From Lysobacteraceae bacterium PS02340 (GTDB lineage Bacteria; Pseudomonadota; Gammaproteobacteria; Xanthomonadales; Xanthomonadaceae), in assembly GCA_029959605.1 (NCBI GenBank), contig JASCOC010000008.1, forward strand, positions 1 through 64,000: 64,000 bases of DNA, written 5' to 3'. Shown one piece after another: positions 40,845-51,600 of this stretch. Every line of letters begins with the position of its first letter. Positions within the stretch are counted from its first letter, which is position 1. The position numbers and the translations under genes are program-made. The notes beneath the pieces were generated by a model, which was not told the origin of the DNA, did not search any database, and was given only the letters and a program-made list of their open reading frames with translations.

Positions 40845-43800
40845 ATGAACCACTCGCATCGCGCCCGACTCTCCAAGCTGTCGCTCGGCCTGATCGTTGC
40901 CCTTGCAGCCGCTCCCGCGTTCGCGCAGAGCACCTCCGCCGGTGTCGGCGGCCAGGTGACCGGCGCTGGCGGCGCCCCGGTGACCGGCGCAGACGTGACC
41001 ATCGTGCACACCGAGTCCGGCACCGTCAGCCGCGCCACGACCGATGCGAGCGGCCGCTACAACGCCCGCGGCCTGCGCGTCGGCGGCCCGTACACGATCA
41101 CCGTGACCAAGCCGGGCGAGGGGACGCGGACCGAAGACAACGTCTATCTGACGCTGAACCAGATCAGCACCGTCAATGCCGCCCTGACCGGCGACATGAC
41201 CACGCTGGCCACGGTGACCGCGACGGCAGTCGGCGGCTCCGAGGTGTTCAGCACGACCAAGATGGGTTCGGGTACCGCGGTCAACCAGCGCACGATCGAA
41301 TCGCTGCCGTCGATGGGCGGCAACATCCAGGACTACATGCGCCTCGACCCGCGCGTGGCCTTCACCGATCGCGCCTCGGGCAGCATCAGCGCCGGCGGCC
41401 AGAATCCGCGCTTCAACAAGATCACCATCGACGGCGTTTCGGCCAGCGACACCTTCGGTCTGGAAGGCAACAACATGCCGACCCAGCGCCAGCCGGTCTC
41501 GATGGAAGCCATCGAAGCCCTCGACATCGACCTGTCCAGCTACGACGTGACCATCGCCGGCGCCGCCGGTGCCAACATCAACGCTGTGACCAAGTCGGGC
41601 ACCAACGAAGTCCACGGCTCGGTCTACGGCTACATGCGTGACGGTGACTGGTTCGGTTCGCACCCGCTGACCCGCGCCCCGTTCTCCGAGTACGACAAGG
41701 AAGAGACCTACGGCTTCACCGTCGGCGGCCCGATCATCAAGGATCGCCTGTTCTTCTTCGCGAACTACGAGAAGTTCGAACGCTCCAAGCCGGGTCCGGA
41801 CCTGAGCAGCACGCCGCTGTTCAACTCGACGGCCGACTTCAACGCCGCCGACCTGCAGCGCGTCGTCGATCTTGCCCGCAACAATCTTGGTTTCGACCCT
41901 GGCTGGTACGAGGGTGCGACCGGCAATACCGATCTCGAGGAATACGCGGTCAAGATCGACTGGAACATCAACGACAACCACCGCGCCAACATCCGCTACA
42001 GCAAGCTCGAGCAGAATCGCCTGCGCGCGGATGGCAACAGCGCGTCCGCGCTGGTACTGAGCTCGTCCTGGTTCAACCACGCCAAGACCGTCGAGAGCTA
42101 CGTCGGTCAGGTCTTCAGCGACTGGTCGGACAACTTCTCCACCGAGTTCAAGGTCTCCTACCGCGACTATTCGGCCATCCGCCAGACCCCGACCAACGCG
42201 CCGCTGGTCACCGTCTATTTCGATGACGGCATCGCCGGCAACCAGATCACCTCGGGCGACTACATCCGCTTCGGCACCGAGCGCAGCTCTATGGGCAACG
42301 TGCTGACGACCGAGACCTGGAACTACTTCGGTTCGGCCACCTGGACCGTCGGCGACCACGACATCAAGTTCGGTTTCGAATACGCCGACAACGACATCTA
42401 CAACCAGTTCCTGCAGGACGCGTGGGGCAACTACAGCTTCTACGTGCCCGGCACTGGCGCTGCGAAGGACTTCGGCAACATTGAGCGTCGCCAGTACTTC
42501 GATTACGACCTCAACACGAACGTTGCCAACCCGAACGCGATCCCGGCGATCTTCAGCAACCAGAACCTGGGCTTCTTCGTCCAGGACACCTGGTATGCCA
42601 CCCCGAACCTGACGCTGACGCTCGGCGTGCGCGGCGATCGCCCGAGCACCGGCAACGATCCGCAGTTCAACGCGTGCTTCGCGGCGGCCCCGGGTGCGGC
42701 CAACGTCGCCCAGTGCGGCGCCGGCCACACCGGCGGCTTCGGTCTGGACAACAGCTTCACCTTCAACAACAAGTTCATCATCCAGCCGCGCTTCGGCTTC
42801 AACTACACCTTCGACACCGACCTGCAGACGCAGCTGCGCGGTGGCGTCGGCATGTTCCAGGGTGATGCGCCGACCGTCTGGGTGAGCAACGCCTACCAGA
42901 GCACCGGTCTGAACTACACCTCGTACCAGAACCTGACCGATTGGCAGGGCGTGCCCTACAGTGCGGACGGCTTCAACCAGAACGTGCCCAACACCCCGGG
43001 CGCCGCGGTGCGCAACGTCAACGTCATCGACAAGGACTTCGAACTCCCGTCGGTGTGGAAGGCGAACATCGCGTTCGACAAGGAGACGCCGTGGTGGGGC
43101 GTCGTCGCGTCGGCGGAACTGCTGGTCACCGAAACCCGTAACGGCCTGTTCTACAACAGCCTCAACATCGGTCCCGGCTTCGAGGGCTACGACGGCCGTC
43201 GCCTGTTCTGGAATCCGAGCGTCTACAACTTCAGCAACACCAATAACGGTCGTTTCGGTCGCAACGCCTACTTCGGTGACGTCTTCCTGCTGCGCAACAC
43301 CGACAAGGGTCGCAGCCGCCAGATGACCCTGTCGCTGGCCAAGCCGTGGACGCCGGACAGCGACTGGTCCTGGAGCGTGGGCTACACCTATACCGACACC
43401 AAGGAAGTGGGCGCGCTGACCAGCTCGACCGCCGGCTCGGGCTTCGGCAGCCAGTACAACTTCACCACCAACGAGGAAGCGCTGCACCGCGCGCGTTACG
43501 AGATCCGTGACCGGTTCTCGGGTGCGATCAACTGGGAGCACGCGTTCTTCGGTGACTACAAGACCCAGGTCGGTCTGTTCTACGAAGGCCGCAGCGGCCG
43601 TCCGTACAGCTACATCTTCGCCGGCGATGCCAACGGCGACGGCCGTACCTTCAACGACCTGTTCTACGTGCCCTCGGGCCCGGGCGACGTGCTGTTCGGC
43701 ACCGTCAACAACGCGGGCGTGTTCACCGCCAACCCGGCGATGGAGCGCGCGTTCTTCGACTGGCTCGCCACGCAGGAAGATCTGTCGAAGTTCAAGGGCA

Positions 43801-44159
43801 CCTACGCGCCGGAGAACGAGTTCCGCGCCGGTTGGGTCAACACCTTCGACGTGCGTATCAGCCAGGAACTGCCGGGCTTCATGAAGGGTCACAAGTCGAA
43901 GGTCTGGATCGACATCCAGAACGTCGGCAACCTGATCAACAACGACTGGGGCCACGTCCTCGACTGGGGCTTCAACGCCAACCAGGCGGCCGCCACGCTG
44001 GTCGGTATCGACCGTGCGACCGGCAAGTACGTCTACGGCTACCGCAGCGGCACCTCGTTCGGTCAGCCGGGCAACCTCGCCGTTCCGACCGACGCCGACA
44101 GCAACACCAACGGCATCTCGCAGTGGTCGGTGCAGGTGGGTCTGCGTTACGACTTCTGA
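40845..44159 (+). CDS. Oar-like TonB-dependent receptor
   Basis: An 1104-residue outer-membrane protein. The signal peptide ends at AAPAFAQ. Residues 30-100 are a carboxypeptidase regulatory-like beta-sandwich (GVGGQVTGAGGAPVTGADVT, SRATTDASGRYNARGLRVGG), followed by the plug domain (~125-245; ITIDGVSASDTFGLEGNNMP, IEALDIDLSSYDVTIAGAAG, INAVTKSGTNEVHGSVYGYM) and a large barrel ending SVQVGLRYDF. This matches the Oar/OmpA-related TonB receptors of Xanthomonads and Myxococcus, in some species linked to protein export, adhesion or peptide uptake. Codon choice is strikingly C-ending, suggesting high expression. A strong intrinsic terminator follows. Confidence 0.93.
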   Translation: MNHSHRARLSKLSLGLIVALAAAPAFAQSTSAGVGGQVTGAGGAPVTGADVTIVHTESGTVSRATTDASGRYNARGLRVGGPYTITVTKPGEGTRTEDNVYLTLNQISTVNAALTGDMTTLATVTATAVGGSEVFSTTKMGSGTAVNQRTIESLPSMGGNIQDYMRLDPRVAFTDRASGSISAGGQNPRFNKITIDGVSASDTFGLEGNNMPTQRQPVSMEAIEALDIDLSSYDVTIAGAAGANINAVTKSGTNEVHGSVYGYMRDGDWFGSHPLTRAPFSEYDKEETYGFTVGGPIIKDRLFFFANYEKFERSKPGPDLSSTPLFNSTADFNAADLQRVVDLARNNLGFDPGWYEGATGNTDLEEYAVKIDWNINDNHRANIRYSKLEQNRLRADGNSASALVLSSSWFNHAKTVESYVGQVFSDWSDNFSTEFKVSYRDYSAIRQTPTNAPLVTVYFDDGIAGNQITSGDYIRFGTERSSMGNVLTTETWNYFGSATWTVGDHDIKFGFEYADNDIYNQFLQDAWGNYSFYVPGTGAAKDFGNIERRQYFDYDLNTNVANPNAIPAIFSNQNLGFFVQDTWYATPNLTLTLGVRGDRPSTGNDPQFNACFAAAPGAANVAQCGAGHTGGFGLDNSFTFNNKFIIQPRFGFNYTFDTDLQTQLRGGVGMFQGDAPTVWVSNAYQSTGLNYTSYQNLTDWQGVPYSADGFNQNVPNTPGAAVRNVNVIDKDFELPSVWKANIAFDKETPWWGVVASAELLVTETRNGLFYNSLNIGPGFEGYDGRRLFWNPSVYNFSNTNNGRFGRNAYFGDVFLLRNTDKGRSRQMTLSLAKPWTPDSDWSWSVGYTYTDTKEVGALTSSTAGSGFGSQYNFTTNEEALHRARYEIRDRFSGAINWEHAFFGDYKTQVGLFYEGRSGRPYSYIFAGDANGDGRTFNDLFYVPSGPGDVLFGTVNNAGVFTANPAMERAFFDWLATQEDLSKFKGTYAPENEFRAGWVNTFDVRISQELPGFMKGHKSKVWIDIQNVGNLINNDWGHVLDWGFNANQAAATLVGIDRATGKYVYGYRSGTSFGQPGNLAVPTDADSNTNGISQWSVQVGLRYDF

Positions 44160-44183
44160 TCGTGATCTGATGTCGTGAAGTCG

Positions 44184-44214
44184 AAAACGGCCGGGGAAAC
44201 CCGGCCGTTTTCTT
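44184..44214 (+). terminator. Intrinsic terminator of the Oar-like gene
   Basis: A 12-bp stem (44184-44195 with 44200-44211) and GAAA tetraloop, with TTTTCTT at the end of the stem and beyond, 25 bp past the stop codon. A classical rho-independent terminator. Confidence 0.9.
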
Positions 44215-44267
44215 ATGTGCGGGGTCCTGCGCTACAGTGCCGCACCCCTAAGAGAAGCGAAGCACGA

Positions 44268-45656
44268 ATGAGCAACGAGATTGGGGCGGCGACGGCGCTG
44301 CCCACGGTGAATGCCTACGTCTACCCCCGGGGCGGTCTGGACGTCCTGTCCCGCGACGAGGTGGCCCGTCTGAAGGATGCTTCGACCGGCGGCATGCACG
44401 ACCTGCTGCGCCGCTGTGCGCTCGCGGTGCTGACCAGCGGCAGCGCGTCCGACGACCCGCGCGCTGCGCAGGAGCTGTATCCCGATTTCGACATCCAGGT
44501 GCTGCAGCAGGATCGCGGCATCCGCATCGAGCTGGCGAACGCACCGGCAATGGCCTTCGTCGACGGCCAGATCATCCGCGGCGTCGCCGAGCTGCTGTTC
44601 GCGGTCGTGCGCGACCTCGCCTACACCGCGATCGAGCTGGGCCCCGAATACGCCACCGACCTGGAATCCTCGGCCGGCATCACGAATGCGGTCTTCGGCC
44701 TGCTGCGCAATGCGCGACTACTGCAGCCGGGCGATCCGAACATGGTGGTCTGCTGGGGCGGCCACTCGATCAACCGCGTCGAATACGACTACACCAAGCT
44801 CGTCGGCTACGAGCTGGGCCTGCGCGGCATGGACATCTGCACCGGCTGTGGGCCGGGTGCGATGAAGGGGCCGATGAAGGGCGCCAACGTCGCCCACGCC
44901 AAGCAGCGCCAGTACCCGGCACGCTACATCGGCATCACCGAGCCGGGCATCATCGCCGCCGAATCGCCGAACCCGATCGTCAACCAGCTCGTGATCATGC
45001 CGGACATCGAGAAACGTCTCGAATCGTTCGTGCGTCTCGGCCACGGCATCATCGTGTTCCCCGGCGGCGTCGGCACGGCGGAGGAGATCCTCTATCTGCT
45101 TGGCCTGCTGCTGCAGGAGGAGAACCGCGACATCCCGTTCCCCTTCATCCTGACCGGCCCGACCGCGTCGGCGCCGTACTTCGAGCAGATCGACCAGTTC
45201 ATCCGGCTGACACTCGGCGACGAGGCCGCCTCGCGCTACGAGATCATCGTCGCCGATCCCGAACAGGTCGCCCGCCGCATGTCGGCCGGCATCCGCAAGG
45301 TCAAGGAGTACCGGGTCGGCCACAAGGACTCGTTCTACTTCAACTGGTCGCTGTCGATCCCGCTGGACCTGCAGCAGCCCTTCGTGCCGACCCACGAAGC
45401 CATGGCCGCCCTCGACCTGCACCACGGCCGCCGCCCCCACGAACTCGCCGCCGACCTGCGCCGCGCGTTCTCCGGCATCGTCGCCGGGAACGTGAAGGAA
45501 GACGGCCTCCGCCGTGTCGAGAAATTCGGCCCGTTCCGGATCAACGGCGACCGCGACATCATGCAGTCGCTCGACGCCCTGCTGCGCGCGTTCGTGGAGC
45601 AGCGGCGGATGAAGATCGCGGGGGATTACCGGCCTTGCTACGAAGTCGTGGCCTGA
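44268..45656 (+). CDS. ppnN: Nucleotide 5'-monophosphate nucleosidase PpnN
   Basis: A 462-residue enzyme of the LOG (lysine-decarboxylase-like Rossmann) superfamily in the PpnN/YgdH size class. The catalytic signature is GIIVFPGGVGTAEEILYLLG, with an N-terminal domain (VNAYVYPRGGLDVLSRDEVA) and the C-terminal PpnN extension (YFNWSLSIPLDLQQPFVPTH, FGPFRINGDRDIMQSLDALL). E. coli PpnN cleaves nucleoside monophosphates to base and ribose 5-phosphate and is stimulated by (p)ppGpp, shifting nucleotide pools under stress. The ATG at 44268 matches the family; 31 more codons are open upstream. Monocistronic. Confidence 0.94.
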   Translation: MSNEIGAATALPTVNAYVYPRGGLDVLSRDEVARLKDASTGGMHDLLRRCALAVLTSGSASDDPRAAQELYPDFDIQVLQQDRGIRIELANAPAMAFVDGQIIRGVAELLFAVVRDLAYTAIELGPEYATDLESSAGITNAVFGLLRNARLLQPGDPNMVVCWGGHSINRVEYDYTKLVGYELGLRGMDICTGCGPGAMKGPMKGANVAHAKQRQYPARYIGITEPGIIAAESPNPIVNQLVIMPDIEKRLESFVRLGHGIIVFPGGVGTAEEILYLLGLLLQEENRDIPFPFILTGPTASAPYFEQIDQFIRLTLGDEAASRYEIIVADPEQVARRMSAGIRKVKEYRVGHKDSFYFNWSLSIPLDLQQPFVPTHEAMAALDLHHGRRPHELAADLRRAFSGIVAGNVKEDGLRRVEKFGPFRINGDRDIMQSLDALLRAFVEQRRMKIAGDYRPCYEVVA

Positions 45657-45789
45657 CAAGGCCCGTAAAGACGCTGGCCCGATACGCCTGCAAACCCGAG
45701 CATGAGCGAATCCGGGACCTCCCGGTGACAGGCGGTTCTCGACGGGTGGGCCGCTCGTCCTGACAGGGCGCCCGCTTGTCTGCTTGGGC

Positions 45790-45817
45790 TTGAACGGAAC
45801 GAGCGTTCTCCTAGACT
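45790..45817 (+). promoter_or_regulatory. Putative promoter of the minor-pilin operon
   Basis: TTGAAC (45790-45795) and TAGACT (45812-45817) with 16-bp spacing form a sigma-70-like promoter 35 bp before the first pilin gene. A GAACG-AG-CGTTC dyad (45797-45808) sits inside the spacer and could be an operator. Confidence 0.45.
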
Positions 45818-45852
45818 CATGGCGGGCCTTAGTGCCGTCAGGGGGAGCGGGC

Positions 45853-46383
45853 ATGCGATACGTTCGGGTAAGGGGATTCACGCTGGTAGAGCTGATGGTC
45901 GTCATCGCGATCGTCGCAGTGCTGCTCGCTGTAGGGCTGCCCAGCTTCCGCGATACGCTTCAGCGCAACCGGGTCGCCACTCTGAGCAATGAGATCGTCG
46001 GAAGCCTCTCGCTTGCTCGGAACGAAGCAATCCGTACGACACGGGGTGGTGGCGTATGCGCCTCCTCCGACGGCGCCACCTGTGGCAATGACTGGAACGC
46101 CGGTTGGCTCGTCTGGGCGAACGCGGGAGTCGCCAATGGCACGTTGGATGCGGGCGACGAAATCGTCCGCGTCATTGACGCGCATCCCAATATGCGGATT
46201 GTCGCCACCGTGTCCGGGGCGGCGACTGGAACCATTGCTTTCGATTCGAGAGGGCGCGCGTCCGCACCGGCGCTGATCAACATGCGGCCCGACAGTTGTC
46301 CGGCAGGCCGGAAATTGGTGCGGCAGATGCGTGTCAACGCGGTGGGCCAGATCCAGACAACGCAGGCGGACTGTGCGCCATGA
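45853..46383 (+). CDS. fimT: Minor pilin FimT/GspH
   Basis: A 176-residue type IV pilin-like protein. A short leader MRYVRVRG precedes the prepilin peptidase site G|FTLVELMVVIAIVAVLLAVG, with Glu5, followed by a GspH domain (FRDTLQRNRVATLSNEIVGS, SLARNEAIRTTRGGGVCASS, NDWNAGWLVWAN) and two C-terminal cysteines. FimT/GspH proteins prime pilus assembly, and some bind DNA. The start is fixed by the leader, with GGGGGAG upstream. First gene of the six-gene pilin operon; it overlaps pilV by ATGA. Confidence 0.92.
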   Translation: MRYVRVRGFTLVELMVVIAIVAVLLAVGLPSFRDTLQRNRVATLSNEIVGSLSLARNEAIRTTRGGGVCASSDGATCGNDWNAGWLVWANAGVANGTLDAGDEIVRVIDAHPNMRIVATVSGAATGTIAFDSRGRASAPALINMRPDSCPAGRKLVRQMRVNAVGQIQTTQADCAP

Positions 46384-46877
46384 AACAGACGCGGCGGAAA
46401 GTACAGGCGACTGAGCATGTCTCGGGCCGGATCCAGAGCGGTTTTTCCCTGATCGAGGTGTTGATCGCCTTGGTTGTTCTGGCAATCGGCCTTCTCGGGC
46501 TCGGGCTACTGCAGACCATGAATTTGCGCTACACGCAAAGCGCCAACCAGCGAACGATGGCCGTTAATTTGGCCAGCGAGCTTCTCGATACGATGCGAAC
46601 GAATCGCTCTCTCGCGACTGCCTACAGCATGGGTCAGACAGATTTCAGTGACACCGCTACGCCGTTCGATCCTGCAACGGGCTGCGGCGCTCCTACCAGC
46701 TTGTCCGCAAGTGCGAATGCGCTACGTTGGCGCTGTGAAGTGAAGGAGCGACTGGGCACGGACGCGTATGCGATCGTCGACGTGGCACTGCCGACGGTAG
46801 TTGTCACTGTCGTCTGGAGAGAAGACGGCCTTCCCGGAAATGAGGAAGGTAACGTCGAACTGAGGACGCGACTTTGA
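46380..46877 (+). CDS. pilV: Minor pilin PilV
   Basis: A 165-residue minor pilin. After a longer leader (~21 residues, MKQTRRKVQATEHVSGRIQS) comes the cleavage site G|FSLIEVLIALVVLAIGLLGL and a small globular domain with two conserved cysteines (TGCGAPTS, WRCEVKERLG). It has the PilV-typical MNLRYTQSANQRTMAVNLAS after the helix. It takes part in the tip complex with FimT, PilW, PilX and PilY1. The ATG overlaps the fimT stop and its stop overlaps the TTG of pilW. Confidence 0.9.
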   Translation: MKQTRRKVQATEHVSGRIQSGFSLIEVLIALVVLAIGLLGLGLLQTMNLRYTQSANQRTMAVNLASELLDTMRTNRSLATAYSMGQTDFSDTATPFDPATGCGAPTSLSASANALRWRCEVKERLGTDAYAIVDVALPTVVVTVVWREDGLPGNEEGNVELRTRL

Positions 46878-48160
46878 AGATTCGTCTTGTAAGGGGCGTG
46901 TCGCTTGTTGAGCTGATGGTCGCGTTGGCGATTGGCACACTGCTGATACTTGCGCTCGTCCAGGTATTCGCTGCATCACGTACTGCGTATCAGCTTTCGA
47001 GTGGACTCGCGCGGACACAGGAGAACGGTCGATTTGCGATCGATATTCTTCAGCGCGACATCCGTATGGCTGGCCACATGGGATGTGTGAACGACCAATC
47101 CCGGTTCCTGCCAGGCAATGTCACCACGTCACGTCCAGCACTGATTTCCACTTTCCTCACTGCTGATCAGCAGTTCGGGACCGGCGCGGCGCCGGCGACC
47201 GACTACTCGGGTGCGCCTTTCGCGCTTCGCTTCGACCGTGCCATCGAAGGCTACAACGCCAAGGATACCGCGAGCGGCAACACGCTTTCGCTGGTCGCCT
47301 TGCCAACGCTCGCAGATTCTGGCACGAACGACTGGGAACCTGCGATCAACGCGGGCCTCTACGGACTCCTCACCTCGGCGCCAGGTCGCCTTGTGCGTGG
47401 CAGTGATGTTCTGGTGCTGAGGTACTTCGCTCCAACTGGTGCACAGGTTGCGTCATTCACGCCCGGCGCTCCTACTAGCATTACGGTCGACTCAACTGCG
47501 CGCCTGACGGAGGGCGTGACAAATCCGGGCCTCTTCGGTATCGCGGATTGCATGCAGGCTGGTGTGTTCCGCGCGACCAGCGTCTCCGGGAACACCATAT
47601 CGGTGGCGACAGGTGGGCTGAATCAGACGACGTTCGACACGATCCCTCAGTTCACCATCGGTCAGGCGATGCTCTATCGCGCAGAGAGCGTGGTGTACTA
47701 CGTGGGCCTGAACGCAAATGACAATCCAGCTCTCTTTCGCCTGCGCTACACCGCGAGTCCCGGCGCCGCCGCGGTAGGCTCGATCAAGGAGGAGCTGGTC
47801 GAAGGCATCGAATCCCTGCAGTTGCAGTATGGCCAGGACAGCAACACAAGTTTGACTGCCAGGCCTACCGGAAATATCGGACAGAGCGTACTGCCGGCGA
47901 ATCTCCAGCCTTCGGGTAACGCCGGTGGCAATGCGGCGTCCCAGGCGAACTACGCACAAGCCTGGCGTCGCGTCGGCATGGTTCAGGTCGGACTCGTGGC
48001 ACGCAGTCCGGATTCGGCAGCGGCGGAGCAGAGGGCGGCCGCGCCGAACGCAACCCGCCTCACGGCGGTGGGTGTGATGGTCGCCCCCCCGGATGACCGC
48101 AGGTATCGCGCCGTCTACGAAGACACCATCGCGCTTCGCAACAGGTTGTTCGGGAATTGA
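46874..48160 (+). CDS. pilW: Minor pilin PilW
   Basis: A 428-residue PilW-family minor pilin. The leader MKIRLVRG ends at a prepilin site followed by VSLVELMVALAIGTLLILAL, in which the residue after Gly is Val, not Phe. The large globular domain includes NGRFAIDILQRDIRMAGHMG, the family PilW block, and FALRFDRAIEGYNAKD. It is longer than Pseudomonas PilW (~270), as is usual in Xanthomonads. It starts with TTG in a TTGA overlap with pilV. The rare start suggests low output relative to its neighbours. Confidence 0.9.
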   Translation: MKIRLVRGVSLVELMVALAIGTLLILALVQVFAASRTAYQLSSGLARTQENGRFAIDILQRDIRMAGHMGCVNDQSRFLPGNVTTSRPALISTFLTADQQFGTGAAPATDYSGAPFALRFDRAIEGYNAKDTASGNTLSLVALPTLADSGTNDWEPAINAGLYGLLTSAPGRLVRGSDVLVLRYFAPTGAQVASFTPGAPTSITVDSTARLTEGVTNPGLFGIADCMQAGVFRATSVSGNTISVATGGLNQTTFDTIPQFTIGQAMLYRAESVVYYVGLNANDNPALFRLRYTASPGAAAVGSIKEELVEGIESLQLQYGQDSNTSLTARPTGNIGQSVLPANLQPSGNAGGNAASQANYAQAWRRVGMVQVGLVARSPDSAAAEQRAAAPNATRLTAVGVMVAPPDDRRYRAVYEDTIALRNRLFGN

Positions 48161-48162
48161 TT

Positions 48163-48636
48163 ATGTACAGGCATTTCTCACCCGTCGCGCGTTCAAGCCA
48201 ATCAGGCGCTGTGCTCTACGTTGCGCTAGTGCTGCTGATTCTGATGGCGCTACTTGGCATTGTTGCGCTGCAAATCGCCGGATTGCAGGAACGGATGTCC
48301 GCGAACTACGTTGCGACCAATTCCGCGTTCCAGAATGCCGAGGGAAACGCACGCTTGCGGGAAGGTGAGCTCAAGACGCAGGTGCTGGCCGGCGGCAATC
48401 CTGCCACGAACGTCTCGCCAACCAACTGCACCGCCGCGCCTGATTTCCAGGGTTGGTTGCAGGACTCGCAGCAGCATGTACGTCGGCTGGACCTTTGTTT
48501 TGCATGGGGCGCGCTCGACGTACCGTCGAACGAAGCCGAACGTACCGACCAGATTTATCAGGTGACATCCTACGCGCGCGATCGCGCACTGCTCCCGACG
48601 TCCGAAGCGACCGTCGACACCGTATTCATCCCGTAG
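48163..48636 (+). CDS. pilX: Minor pilin PilX
   Basis: A 157-residue PilX-type protein: hydrophobic N-terminal segment QSGAVLYVALVLLILMALLG with GIVALQIAGLQERMSANYVA after it, matching the PilX N-terminal domain, and a small C-terminal domain with two cysteines (TNCTAAPDF, DLCFAWGAL). The class III pilin cleavage is before GAVLYVALV. An in-frame TTG six bases earlier overlaps the pilW stop and is an alternative start. It links the pilin set to PilY1. Confidence 0.88.
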   Translation: MYRHFSPVARSSQSGAVLYVALVLLILMALLGIVALQIAGLQERMSANYVATNSAFQNAEGNARLREGELKTQVLAGGNPATNVSPTNCTAAPDFQGWLQDSQQHVRRLDLCFAWGALDVPSNEAERTDQIYQVTSYARDRALLPTSEATVDTVFIP

Positions 48637-48653
48637 TGCGGGAGGTCTAAGAA

Positions 48654-51600
48654 ATGGCAAGCAAGAATATCGTTCGTGTCGGTGTCGCCGGTGTCGTACT
48701 GGTTGGTGCTGGGCTCGTCAGCATGCAGTTGCGGTCCGATCCGATCTTCATTGCAGGCGCACCGCCGCCGATCGCGCAGTCCCCGCTGTATCTGCGGGAT
48801 GCAGTACCGCCGTTGAACATGCTTGTGATGGGCAAAGATCACAAGATTTATTACGAGGCCTACAACGATGCCTCGGATCTTGATGGCGATGGCAGCCTCG
48901 ACACCGGGTATCGAGGGTGGGATCGCAAGTCGCCAGTTCCCACGGACGGATCCTCACGCTTCAAAATCGACTACTACGGTTATTTCAATTCGTATGCCTG
49001 CTACCGCTGGGACGCCGGAAGCGGTGGACACTTCGTGCCGGCATCAGCGGCACCGGACAAGACCTGCGGACGTCGCGGCAACGAGTGGAGCGGCGATTTT
49101 CTCAACTATCTGACGACGTCGCGTATGGACGCCCTGCGGCGTGTCCTGTACGGCGGTTGGAGACAGACGGACACAGCGTCCAAAACCATCCTGCAGGGTG
49201 CGTTCTTTCCACAGGACGCGCACAGCTGGGGCAAGGAGTATCAGAGTGTCGCGCGAGACGGCTATAACATTGCGGACTATGCGCCGCTGGCTCTTCCCAG
49301 CAATGGGCGTTACCACCTCTTCGCGGTGACAACGACCACGGGTATCGCCAATTCGTTCCTGTTCCCGAATTACCAGGCGCCCCTGTTCAGAGTTCTGAAG
49401 CAGTCGCCGTATCGCGTATGGAACTGGTTGTCGATAGAAGGTCCGGTCGCTGGCAATAACTGCTTCAATGCATCGAACCAACGCGTTAGTTGTACGTCCG
49501 GCGGCGTTGCGCCAGCGCATCCTGGACATCCTGCAAATAGGGGCGAGTTCGACACGCTGGAGCGCAACTTTGCGACGACGGCGAACCTGTTCGGCACAGG
49601 ATCGATTCAGCAGATCAATTGCACCAGCAATGACTGCAACCCTTTCGGTGTCGATGACAACTACTTGACGGTCGTGACCGGCAGGTTTCAGGTCGGAAAT
49701 GCCGCCTTCCTCGGGGGTAACTACCAGTTCTCAGTGGATGGTGACGACGCCGTCGATTTCGAAATCCGTAAAAACGGCGTTTTGCTCAACGGCGGGCAGG
49801 CCGGCTACTACGGTGGTCACGACGTATGCAACTGCAACAACTACGCGACCAGTGCTTTGGATCTCGATCGCGGTGAGAGTTACGAGATCCGGTTTCGCCA
49901 TGAAGAAGCAGCTGGCGGTGACAAGTACATTCTGCGGTATCGCCGACAGGTCGGCGTTGTGTGGGGTGCTTGGGAGGTCGTTCCCGGTGTCGGAAACAGC
50001 GGGCAGACGGGGCTTCGCGATTTGACCCTGGCTACATACAACCTGACGCCGGCGACGGGCGGGGTGAGTCGCGACGACTATCTCGTTCGGGTCGAGACCT
50101 GCCCGGCCGACGAGGAGCTAAGGGATACCACCTGCAAGGTGTATCCGGGTGGAAACGCGAAGCCGACCGGCATCCTCCACGATTACGGCGAGTCGCAGCG
50201 CATGTACTTCGGGCTGATCACGGGCTCGCAGCGGAACAACCTCGAAGGTGGGGTCCTGCGCCGGAATATCTCCAATTTCGCTTCCGAAATCGACGAGAAC
50301 ACTGGTGTGTTCCGGTCCGACGTGGAGGGTATTGCGCGCAGCATCGACCGTCTGCGCATGATTGGTGGCGCCTATAACGATGGAACGACCGACAACCTGA
50401 CACGCGACTCCAATTGGAACTGGGGTGCAGGCAACGGCAATTGCCCCTCGATCGGAAACCGCGCGATCGTCAACGGCGAGTGCCGGATGTGGGGTAACCC
50501 AATCGCCGAGATGCTGTATGAAAGTCTTCGTTATTACGCAGGTGCATCCGGCGCGACGCCCCGTTTCGCGACCGGCGGCAGCACAGCCGGCAACGAAGAC
50601 CAGATTCTCGGTCTGCCAACACCGGATTGGCGTAATCCCTATGCGAGCGCGGGCACCGGTCTTAATTATCCATCCTGTGCGCGACCGTACCAGACCATCA
50701 TCAGTGACATAAATCCCAGCTACGACGGAGATCTGCCAGGAAGCGCTTTTGCCGGCTCTGCCGTGTCGACAGGCGACACGCCCGCCACCATTTCCGCGTT
50801 CGACGCAGCGAGCGAGGGTCAGGCGATCTGGACCGCGGAGTTCGGCGCCGGCGCGCGGAATGTCTTCATCGGCGAGGCAGGCACGCTGGTCGATGGAAAT
50901 CCGACCGTGAAGTCGGCAACGAGCTTCGGCAACATCCGAGGTTTGTCCCCGGAAGAGCCCGGGAAGATGGGCACCTACTATTCGGCGAGCGTGGCCCGCT
51001 TCGCACGTAATGTGGATGTCAATGCCGCAGCCGATAACCAGTCGATCAGCACGTACTCGATCGCGCTCGCCTCGCCGCTCCCGCGCATCGAGTTTCCAAT
51101 CGGGTCCGGGACCGTCACTCTCGTGCCGTTCGCGAAGACCGTAAGTGGCACGTTCGGCGACGGCACCCGAAAGCCGACGAACACGATTGTCGATTTCTAC
51201 GTGGAAGAGTACGAGAACTTTCCGCAGCAGACCGTCGATTCGTCGGTCAATGGCGGGCGTCCACGTGCCGTGTTCCGCATCAATTACGAGGACGTCGAAC
51301 AGGGCAACGACCATGACATGGATGCGATCGCACGTTACGAGATCGTAGCCAACGCCAACAATACGTTGACGGTCCGGATGTTTTCCGAGTATGCGGCGGG
51401 TAGCGCGAACCAGAACATGGGTTACATCATCTCGGGTACCACCCGCGACGGTGTGTATCTCGAGGTGCGGGACCGTGACAACGGCAGCCAGTCTTCGTCC
51501 GCGTACTTGCTCAACACACCGCCAGGGCGTTGGGCTGGAGGCTGCGTAGGACAGATGGGTTCAAGTCCTTGCAACCAGGGTCTCGGGTTCGAATCGGAGC

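Noticed and set aside
40779-43955. Minus-strand open frame of 1058 codons
   Set aside because: Antisense shadow of the Oar-like receptor, produced by its C-ending codon bias.
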